Of a stretch of 64,000 nucleotides of DNA, positions 52,431 to 58,819 are shown in pieces. A program made the translations under genes and the position numbers. Location: positions 1 to 64,000 of the IMG/VR virus record IMGVR_UViG_3300025598_000030; one strand, 5' to 3'. Every line of letters starts with the position of its first letter. Position 1 is the stretch's first letter. The notes beneath the pieces were generated by a model. The model had not been told where the DNA came from. It saw only the letters and a list, made by a program, of their open reading frames with translations, and did no database searches. The stretch is from a virus.

Positions 52431-54217
52431 CAAACATTGAACTCGAAAGTATGACACTCAAGAATTTTATGAGTGTCGGTAATCAAACACAATCTATAAA
52501 TTTTAAAAGCGACTGTTTAACCTTAGTATTAGGAACAAATCTTGACCTCGGAGGTGAAGATACAGGTAGTCGAAATGGAACAGGCAAGACTACTATGATT
52601 AATGGATTGAGTTATCTTTTTTTCGGAGAGGCATTATCTCGAATTAAGAAAGAAAACTTAATTAACAAAACTAACGGCAAGAATTTGTTAGCTACTGGAT
52701 CATTTAAAATCAACGGTGTTCAATATAGGATCGAACGTGGCCGAAAGCCAACATTTCTTAAACTTTATATTAACGATAAAGAACATGTTGGCCGAGATAA
52801 TGAAGAATCTCAAGGCGATAGTAGAGAAACTCAAAAATATATAGAAAATCTAGTCGGTATGAGTCATACTATGTTTAAACATATTGTTGCTCTCAATACC
52901 TACACCGAGCCATTCCTTAGTTTAAAAGCTGCTGATCAGCGCGAAGTTATCGAAGAGCTTATCGGTAGTACAATGTTAAGTACTAAAGCCGAATCATTGA
53001 GATTGTTAATTAAGGAAACTAAAGATGCTATCACTACTGAACAAATAAAAATTGATAGTGTTAAAAATGCTAATGAGGGTATACAACGCAGTATCAATTC
53101 ATTAATTGCAAAGCGTGACTTATGGAACAAAAAGCAAGAAAAGGATCTTGAAGATTATGCTGCAGCGATTGCCGAATTAGAAAGTTTGGATATTTCTGCG
53201 GAACTCCAATTACATAACGATTTAAAAGTATGGAAAGATAATAATACTCAGTTACAGAATTTGAAGAAGCAAAAAGCTGGTTCGGATTCGTCATTGATAC
53301 AAGCTGATAGAAATGTCAAAAGATATACTAATGAATTAGAAAAATTAGCAGACAATAAGTGCCCTCAATGTGATCAAGATTTGCATAATGATACACATGT
53401 CACTTTAATTGCCAATACAGAGAAAAATTTATCTGATGCTGTTGATTATTATAATACTGTAAAGAGCAATATCGATGAATTAACTTTGCAAATTAATGCA
53501 ATCGGTGATATCGGAGTATGTCCTAAGACCTTTTATTCTACTGAGGCAGAAGCGTTAGGACATCAAAATCAATTAATGAATTTAGAGAAAGCATTAATTG
53601 ATTGTAGTAATCAGGTAAATCCATATACAGATCAAATTGAAGAGCTAGAAAAAACTGCCTTACAGTCTATTTCTTGGGATAAGATCAATGAATTAACGAA
53701 ATTAAAAGAGCATCAAGACTTTTTACTTAAACTATTAACTAACAAGGATAGTTTTATCCGTAAAAAGATTATCGATCAAAATCTTGCACATCTTAATCAT
53801 AGACTTAGCTATTATTTGGATAGATTGAAACTTCCGCATTTAGTTAAATTTAAAAATGATTTAGAAGTAGAGATTACAGATTTTGGTAAAGACCTAGACT
53901 TCGACAATTTATCTAGAGGCGAACGTAATAGACTTATTTTAAGTATGAGTTTTGCTTTTAGAGATGTTTGGGAAAGTCTATACCAAAGCGTTAACTTGTT
54001 ATTTGTCGACGAGTTAATGGATTCGGGAATGGACTCTGCCGGTGTTGAAGCAGGACTAAGACTGTTAAAACAAATGGCTAGAGAAGGTGGTAAAAACATT
54101 TACTTGATTTCTCATAAAGATGAACTGGTTAGTAGAGTTGACAGTATCTTAAGGGTAGTTAAAGAAAATGGATTTACTTCTTATTCAAATTCAACCGAGC
54201 CAGTAGGACTATTATGA
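52427..54217 (+). CDS. 46: Recombination endonuclease subunit gp46 (Rad50/SbcC)
   Basis: 596 residues from the ATG overlapping the gp47 stop (T4 gp46 is 560). Walker A GSRNGTGKTT (47-56), coiled coils around a zinc hook C-P-Q-C (312-315), ABC signature 'LSRGERNRLILSMSFAF' and Walker B 'LLFVDELMDSGMD' near the C-terminus are all present. It is the SMC-like ATPase partner of gp47. It overlaps the next small gene by ATGA. Confidence 0.95.
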   Translation: MTNIELESMTLKNFMSVGNQTQSINFKSDCLTLVLGTNLDLGGEDTGSRNGTGKTTMINGLSYLFFGEALSRIKKENLINKTNGKNLLATGSFKINGVQYRIERGRKPTFLKLYINDKEHVGRDNEESQGDSRETQKYIENLVGMSHTMFKHIVALNTYTEPFLSLKAADQREVIEELIGSTMLSTKAESLRLLIKETKDAITTEQIKIDSVKNANEGIQRSINSLIAKRDLWNKKQEKDLEDYAAAIAELESLDISAELQLHNDLKVWKDNNTQLQNLKKQKAGSDSSLIQADRNVKRYTNELEKLADNKCPQCDQDLHNDTHVTLIANTEKNLSDAVDYYNTVKSNIDELTLQINAIGDIGVCPKTFYSTEAEALGHQNQLMNLEKALIDCSNQVNPYTDQIEELEKTALQSISWDKINELTKLKEHQDFLLKLLTNKDSFIRKKIIDQNLAHLNHRLSYYLDRLKLPHLVKFKNDLEVEITDFGKDLDFDNLSRGERNRLILSMSFAFRDVWESLYQSVNLLFVDELMDSGMDSAGVEAGLRLLKQMAREGGKNIYLISHKDELVSRVDSILRVVKENGFTSYSNSTEPVGLL

Positions 54218-54519
54218 TAAACAAGTATATAGAATTACATGAAAAATTTATGGAATTACTCGCAGAGTATCATAATAATCACATTTATTTTATAAGGAAG
54301 CCGAATACTTATACGTTGCGATTAGTTGCAAAAACGATGAGAGAGCTAAAAAGGCTCACTCGTGAAATGAAAGTTAACAACGTAGAACTTAGTCGTACTT
54401 TATTAGAAGAAAAAAGAAAAAGTGTGATAGAAAATAAAATACAAAAGGAGATGAGGAAAAATGAGCGACTTAAACGAATCAACAGTCAATACGACGGAAC
54501 AGATGGTAACAACACTTAA
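54214..54519 (+). CDS. Small coiled-coil protein, unknown function
   Basis: 101 residues, highly basic and helical ('RLVAKTMRELKRLTREMKVNNVELSRTLLEEKRKSVIENKIQKEMRKNERL'). ATGA overlap with gp46 and a 59-base overlap with the next gene imply tight co-expression. A DNA-binding or gp46/47 accessory role is possible but not shown. Confidence 0.55.
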   Translation: MINKYIELHEKFMELLAEYHNNHIYFIRKPNTYTLRLVAKTMRELKRLTREMKVNNVELSRTLLEEKRKSVIENKIQKEMRKNERLKRINSQYDGTDGNNT

Positions 54520-54676
54520 GACATATGTAGATGAAAATAGTAAGTTTATAAATGGAAATTCAGCGGCAGGAACCCGTGCACGTAAGGCGTTAGCCGAACT
54601 TGGCAAACTAGTAAAAGCTCGACGTAATGAAATTACTGCCGAAAAGAATGCACGTAAAATTAATAAAGTAAATTAA
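54461..54676 (+). CDS. Small basic histone H1/Hc1-like protein
   Basis: 71 residues. 'SAAGTRARKALAELGKLVKARRNEITAEKNARK' (about 34-66) resembles the Hc1-type motif A-A-G-x-R-A-R-K-x-L-x-E-L-x-K-L of bacterial histone-like proteins, also found in marine T4-like phages. Probable nucleoid-like DNA binding. GGAG lies upstream, and the start is inside the preceding gene in another frame. Confidence 0.6.
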   Translation: MSDLNESTVNTTEQMVTTLKTYVDENSKFINGNSAAGTRARKALAELGKLVKARRNEITAEKNARKINKVN

Positions 54677-54679
54677 TTA

Positions 54680-55633
54680 ATGAAAGTACTATTTCACACC
54701 CATACTCCTTGTTATTTAGGAACGACCGTTTCTGTAATGAACTATGCAAGATATAATCAAGAAGTATTAGGTAATGAGAGCATTATTTGCTATAATCATG
54801 ATTTTAAGGGAGAAATGATCAATGGTAACCTTGATAAAGATGTGCTAAAAAAATGGACTGATATATGTGAAGTTAGAAGCACCACTGATGGAAACTATAA
54901 TGATGTCTGTAAAGATGTCGATGTTGCATATTTTCAAAGAAGTGGCGAGCCAGAACCATTACCGAATACTGCTAGAACTGCTATTCATGCTGTTTTTCAA
55001 CTTAACACCCCACATGGTGATCGATATGCATATATTTCGGAATGGTTATCTAAAAAAGTAACCGGCGGTGTTGCACCTTGGGTTCCATATATAGTGCAGA
55101 TGCCGAAGCCTAATCAAGATATGAGAGAATTTTTCGGTATTCCTAAAGATAAAATCATTATCGGTAGATTAGGAAGTTGGAATATTTTTGTCGACGGAAT
55201 GGAATGGGCATGTCAAGCTATTGTTAATATTGTAAACAAACGGAATGATATTGTTTTCCTATTAGTCAATACTAAAAAGTTTTACGAACATCCTAATATC
55301 ATTTATGTAAATGGGATTGCAGATGAACAAATAAAATCTAATTTTATAAACACATGTGATGCAATGATACACTCTAGATGGCAAGGAGAAAGTTTCGGAA
55401 TGGCTATCTGCGAATTTCTATTTCATAATAAGCCAGTACTATCATGGAACGGAGGAGTCGATCAGCATCATATCGATCTTCTAAAAGATACCGGATTATT
55501 GTATAATAGCACCGCTGATTTAGAGAATAAATTAGATAATATTAAATCGTTTAATGGCGATTATCATAAAATTGTCGAAAAATTTAATCCTAATAATGTA
55601 ATGCAGCAGTTTAAATCAGTATTTTTAGATTGA
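54680..55633 (+). CDS. Glycosyltransferase, GT4-like
   Basis: 317 residues. The N-terminal Rossmann half begins 'MKVLFHTHTPCYLGTTVSVMNYAR'. The C-terminal donor half has 'IIIGRLGSWNIFVDGMEWACQA' and 'AMIHSRWQGESFGMAICEFLFHNKPVLSWNGG', i.e. the E-S-F-G-x-x-x-x-E of GT4 enzymes. Substrate unknown. It resembles the 7753-8847 gene in fold class only. It ends TGATG, overlapping the GIY-YIG gene start. Confidence 0.8.
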   Translation: MKVLFHTHTPCYLGTTVSVMNYARYNQEVLGNESIICYNHDFKGEMINGNLDKDVLKKWTDICEVRSTTDGNYNDVCKDVDVAYFQRSGEPEPLPNTARTAIHAVFQLNTPHGDRYAYISEWLSKKVTGGVAPWVPYIVQMPKPNQDMREFFGIPKDKIIIGRLGSWNIFVDGMEWACQAIVNIVNKRNDIVFLLVNTKKFYEHPNIIYVNGIADEQIKSNFINTCDAMIHSRWQGESFGMAICEFLFHNKPVLSWNGGVDQHHIDLLKDTGLLYNSTADLENKLDNIKSFNGDYHKIVEKFNPNNVMQQFKSVFLD

Positions 55634-56058
55634 TGACTTGGTTCTATCAAGGACAAATAGTTACTGAACTTCCTGAGACCTGTGTTGGTTTTATATATCT
55701 TATTACTAACACTATCTCAGGACGTATGTATATTGGCAAAAAACTGGCAAAATTTTCAAAAACAAAATATAAAACAGTTAAACTTAAAAACGGCAAAAAG
55801 AAACGTAAAAAAATCAAAGGCACAATAGAATCAGATTGGCAAACATATTACGGTTCCAGTGATGAACTTAATCGAGATATAGAAAAATTAGGCAAAGAAA
55901 ACTTTCAAAGAGAAATATTACATTATTGTAATAGCAAGGCACAAACTTCATACTTAGAAGCAAAAGAACAATTTGACCGGCGCGTGTTAGAATCCACTGA
56001 ATATTACAATGGTCATATACGTGTTAGAGTCCACGGCTCACATATACTCAAAAAATAA
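55633..56058 (+). CDS. GIY-YIG nuclease-domain protein
   Basis: 141 residues from the ATG overlapping the previous stop. GIY-YIG signature 'GFIYLITNTISGRMYIGKKL' (about 20-39), a basic K-rich insert, 'SDWQTYYGSS', 'FQREILHYCNSK' and 'YLEAKEQFDRRVL' (candidate metal-binding Glu). I recall close relatives at a fixed place in cyanomyoviruses, so it may be a resident nuclease rather than a recent mobile gene. A long structured non-coding stretch follows. Confidence 0.8.
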   Translation: MTWFYQGQIVTELPETCVGFIYLITNTISGRMYIGKKLAKFSKTKYKTVKLKNGKKKRKKIKGTIESDWQTYYGSSDELNRDIEKLGKENFQREILHYCNSKAQTSYLEAKEQFDRRVLESTEYYNGHIRVRVHGSHILKK

Positions 56059-56069
56059 GGCAAAATAAG

Positions 56070-56490
56070 CAGTAAGGCTAGCATCGGCTGATATCGGATG
56101 CCCATGATAACCACACGAAAGTGATGGGGACGGAAGACTCTGCGCTGCACAGAGGACTCAACTACTATCCTTAACAGGACGAGGATCGCGAATTGCTGCG
56201 GTTTAGTTGCTTAAGAAAAGAATTCAGGCACAAAGAAGGGAGAAAAACCCTACGTTGTTACATAAGACTAGCGTTTGTGTAATAGCCGCCGTCATATAAA
56301 GACGCTGCTCGAGGTACCGGATGACCGCCTCTGTAATGCAGTAACGCTAGTGGCTGTGATACTCAGATAATCTACAGTTTTTTGCCCGGCAACGGGCAAA
56401 GCATGGCTGCTTTATCTAGATAATCATTAAAAAAAAGAAAATGCTTCGAGCTGATAAGCGAAGAAGCAGGTGAGCTCTTGCTCACCTTTC
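56070..56490 (+). ncRNA. Candidate structured non-coding RNA
   Basis: The only gene-free stretch over 300 bases (56059-56520). It is visibly richer in G+C than the surroundings and full of nested complements. A 9-bp helix, ACTAGCGTT (56267-56275) with AACGCTAGT (56343-56351), closes a domain. Inside are CGTC/GACG (56290-93, 56301-04) and a stacked CTGC/GCAG, GAGG/CCTC, CGG/CCG arm (56305-56341). Other hairpins: CTCTG/CAGAG (56138-56154), CCCAT/ATGGG with an inner CAC-GAAA-GTG (from 56101), TTTGCCCG-GCAA-CGGGCAAA (56381-56400). It ends with a terminator-like hairpin (56469-56490). It matches no tRNA, tmRNA, RNase P or SRP RNA that I recognise. Confidence 0.6.
56469..56490 (+). terminator. Terminator-like hairpin at the end of the RNA region
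   Basis: GGTGAGC, loop TCTT, GCTCACC, then TTTC: a 7-bp perfect stem with a short T run, placed between the structured region and the next late motif. The T run is short, so it may be inefficient. Confidence 0.5.
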
Positions 56491-56491
56491 G

Positions 56492-56499
56492 CATAAATA
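56492..56499 (+). promoter_or_regulatory. Late-promoter-like motif
   Basis: CATAAATA, 21 bases before the ATG of the repeat-rich protein gene at 56521. Confidence 0.4.
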
Positions 56500-56520
56500 A
56501 ATTATAGTGTGGAAAAATAA

Positions 56521-57669
56521 ATGAGATTAACTGATGTATTATCGAAAAATGAGTTAAGAACTTTAAGAGAAGCAGATAATGCGCTAGTACCTGCAGGTGG
56601 AAGAAAAATAACAGGTGGAGCAATAGTACCTGCAAATAAAGCAAATGATCCTCGTTCCGGAGAATTCCTTGGAGGAAGTTCTACAAATCCATCAGGCAAT
56701 CAAAGTAATATGCAGTATCAAGTGCCTAATACTCAGAATCCTAACGGAATTAATCCGGCTAACTGGTTTAAACCTCAAAATCCTAATGCTGTAAAGATTA
56801 ATCAAACTCCACCACCTGGTCAAACAACTCAAGCAGGTCCTACTGGGGCAACTCCACCACCTGGTCAAACAACTCAAGCAGGTCCTACTGGGGCAACAAC
56901 AACTCCGAATACGCCAACAGGAATTACAGGGCCTGCGGGAACAACCCCACCGCCGCCTGGTCAAACAACTCAGCCTGCTACAACTACAGCAGCAAATTCT
57001 GCAGCAGGACTTAATATGCCAAAAAGTGGGATTATGTCTAAAGCTGTTGGCAAAATTGCTACCGGTCTTGGAAAAGCAGTCGGAGGAGTTCAAGGTGCTG
57101 CTCAAGGTGCTAAATTAGCATTTAATCGAGGACAAAGTGCTGCGAGTGCTGCTGCAACTAGAAATGTTGCTCAAGCAGGTGGAATGAGTCCTGGTCAAAT
57201 ACGTTCAGCGCTTAATACACCGAAAGGATCAGCAACTCCTGGAGGTACTGCACCTAGTGCTAGTGGTACTAGAGGCGCAGCTGGTACAGCAGGAATAGGT
57301 AGTGGCGGAAGAGGATCTGGTGCTGCAGGTGCTGCAAGCGCCGGAGGTGCTTCAACTAATACTAGAACTGCCGGTACATCTGGTCCAGCAGGACGTAGCC
57401 CATTTCCGAATTTAGTAGGACAAGATTTTGATAGCACACACAATGTACCAGTCACTGCTGCAGGCGCTGCAAAATGGAATGCAGAAAAAACTAAAACTCA
57501 ACAAAACCTTGATTGGTTTACTCAAAAAGAAACTGCTGCTACTAGAGCAGGATATTTGCCGAATAAAAACACAGGAGTATGGACAGCACCGGCAGCTTCT
57601 GGAACACAACCTACTGCCGAATCGGTAGAAGACATAATTAGATTAGCTAAACAACTAGCGGCTCGTTAA
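56521..57669 (+). CDS. Pro/Gly/Ala-rich repeat protein, possibly virion-associated
   Basis: 382 residues, mostly low complexity. Residues about 96-125 are two perfect copies of TPPPGQTTQAGPTGA, encoded by an exact 45-bp DNA repeat, followed by a degenerate third unit (collagen-like G-x-x). The middle is Ala/Gly-rich ('GKIATGLGKAVGGVQGAAQGAKLAF'), possibly membrane-active. The C-terminus 'FDSTHNVPVTAAGAAKWNAEKTK...DIIRLAKQL' looks folded. N-terminal 'MRLTDVLSKNELRTLREA' is a helix. It has a late motif, suggesting a virion or internal protein. Function unknown. It ends convergently with the minus-strand gene, sharing TTAA. Confidence 0.65.
   Translation: MRLTDVLSKNELRTLREADNALVPAGGRKITGGAIVPANKANDPRSGEFLGGSSTNPSGNQSNMQYQVPNTQNPNGINPANWFKPQNPNAVKINQTPPPGQTTQAGPTGATPPPGQTTQAGPTGATTTPNTPTGITGPAGTTPPPPGQTTQPATTTAANSAAGLNMPKSGIMSKAVGKIATGLGKAVGGVQGAAQGAKLAFNRGQSAASAAATRNVAQAGGMSPGQIRSALNTPKGSATPGGTAPSASGTRGAAGTAGIGSGGRGSGAAGAASAGGASTNTRTAGTSGPAGRSPFPNLVGQDFDSTHNVPVTAAGAAKWNAEKTKTQQNLDWFTQKETAATRAGYLPNKNTGVWTAPAASGTQPTAESVEDIIRLAKQLAAR
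56806..56895 (+). repeat. Two exact tandem copies of a 45-bp repeat
   Basis: Units 56806-56850 and 56851-56895 are identical and encode a 15-residue Pro/Gly/Thr unit. Identity at the DNA level points to a recent duplication, so copy number probably varies. Confidence 0.9.
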
Positions 57670-57884
57670 AAGAACGGCATCCCGCTTTTTTGAGTCGTTT
57701 CTAGATTAGATTCTATAATGTTACCGATAATTTTTCGATCATCTATATCCATATTATAAGCTTCGGAAATAGTAACACCTCCTCTCATAAACCAACATAT
57801 CTTATATAGTTCATCTTTAAGGGCTTTTGAATCATTTTCCATATCTAGAACCAGTTGGTTTATCTCTTCTAGATCAAGAGACAA
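57666..57884 (-). CDS. Small baseplate-hub-associated protein (possibly gp51-like)
   Basis: 72 residues with a TTG start at 57884 (no ATG until residue 15). 'LEEINQLVLDMENDSKALKDELYKICWFMRGGVTISEAY' is followed by 'DDRKIIGNIIESN' and an ending SGMPFF. I recall similar short proteins beside the hub gene in cyanomyoviruses. It follows the gp26-like gene by 5 bases on the same strand, so a hub-assembly role is likely by context; naming it gp51 is tentative. Confidence 0.5.
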   Translation of the reverse strand: MSLDLEEINQLVLDMENDSKALKDELYKICWFMRGGVTISEAYNMDIDDRKIIGNIIESNLETTQKSGMPFF

Positions 57885-57889
57885 AAGCC

Positions 57890-58750
57890 TTATCCGAAAA
57901 AAGTTGAAGGATCGAATGTTAATGGAACTTCAACTTCCTCTGCAGAGCCAGCAGCAACCATTTCATCAGTGGCTTTAACACGTAATGGCTTAATCGCAAT
58001 ATCATCTTTAAGCTTATCTAGATGATTTTTCACAGCATTGAAGATATTTTTATCGCAATTTTGCATAAATTCTGAAATAAATTCACGTTCTGTTACAGAA
58101 CCTGCAGTAGTATCAATACGATATATAGTATTTGATACTAGATCTAAAGTCATTTTTGTTAATTTATTGAAACTGTCCGCAAATAATTCTAATTTTTTAT
58201 CTTCATCTATAGCTTTATCGTTAACTAAATTAATTATTCGTTGAGTTTCAAAGGATTCTGCACTAGCTTTTGATAGTTCTCTATAATTTAAAGGTCTTAC
58301 ATATATAACGAGATTAGAAGCTATTTCGATTCTTTCGTCCCATGCAGGCGCAGACACTAATTGTGCAAGAATATCTTTAAGATCTATACCGTATGTAGCA
58401 TCTACGCCTTTAACTGTAACAGTTGTATCCATAAATTCGCCATAAGTTGCTAGCCTGATTGCAATTAATATAGCATCAATGTCTGTCTGAGGACATTGCC
58501 ACCCATCGAGTATGTTAGGAACACAGCTTTGAATCACATCAGCAACTGCTTGCCCATTAAGTAATGCATCTGGAGTTTTTAAAATCAACTCATCTCTAGC
58601 AGTCATAGAATATACAGGATATTCGTTTGTAGGGGTACGTTGCAAAGACCCGTCGGGCCAATACTTTCCTTGACTAGGTAAAGTAATATAAATCTTAGGT
58701 TGTCTCATTAATCCTAATAATGGATTAGTTTTTTGTGGAGGAATCTGCAT
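57890..58750 (-). CDS. 26: Baseplate hub protein, gp26-like
   Basis: 286 residues. 'KIYITLPSQGKYWPDGSL', 'YPVYSMTARDELILKTPDALLNGQAVADVIQSCVPNI' and 'DIDAILIAIRLATYGEFMD' match the T4 baseplate-hub family (gp26 and relatives), which builds the central hub. The C-terminal half is helical. A perfect minus-strand TATAAATA lies about 38 bases before the ATG. With its small partner, it forms a minus-strand island inside plus-strand head/tail genes. Confidence 0.68.
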   Translation of the reverse strand: MQIPPQKTNPLLGLMRQPKIYITLPSQGKYWPDGSLQRTPTNEYPVYSMTARDELILKTPDALLNGQAVADVIQSCVPNILDGWQCPQTDIDAILIAIRLATYGEFMDTTVTVKGVDATYGIDLKDILAQLVSAPAWDERIEIASNLVIYVRPLNYRELSKASAESFETQRIINLVNDKAIDEDKKLELFADSFNKLTKMTLDLVSNTIYRIDTTAGSVTEREFISEFMQNCDKNIFNAVKNHLDKLKDDIAIKPLRVKATDEMVAAGSAEEVEVPLTFDPSTFFG

Positions 58751-58762
58751 ATTTTTAACTCC

Positions 58763-58770
58763 GATAAATA
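58763..58770 (+). promoter_or_regulatory. Late-promoter-like motif for the tape measure gene
   Basis: GATAAATA on the plus strand, 49 bases before the tape-measure ATG, facing away from the gp26-like gene. Confidence 0.4.
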
Positions 58771-58779
58771 ATTAATAGC

Positions 58780-58800
58780 GTGCATATTATTTATATGCAC
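58780..58800. promoter_or_regulatory. Hairpin containing a minus-strand late promoter motif
   Basis: GTGCATAT / ATATGCAC form a perfect 8-bp stem around TATTT. The right part reads TATAAATA on the minus strand (58788-58795), a perfect late motif for the gp26-like gene. For the plus transcript, the same bases form a 5'-leader hairpin ahead of the tape-measure start. Confidence 0.55.
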
Positions 58801-58819
58801 AGATAACTGAGGCCTTACG

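Noticed and set aside
56059-56520. tRNA, tmRNA, RNase P RNA or group I intron
   Set aside because: No T-arm or CCA-type end, no tmRNA tag frame, none of the RNase P conserved blocks I know, and the region is not flanked by halves of one gene. I kept only a generic structured-RNA call.
56372-57609. Overlapping reading frames opposite the repeat-rich protein
   Set aside because: They are antisense translations of low-complexity Pro/Gly/Ala codons with biased Cys/Ser or Pro/Ala composition and no ribosome sites.
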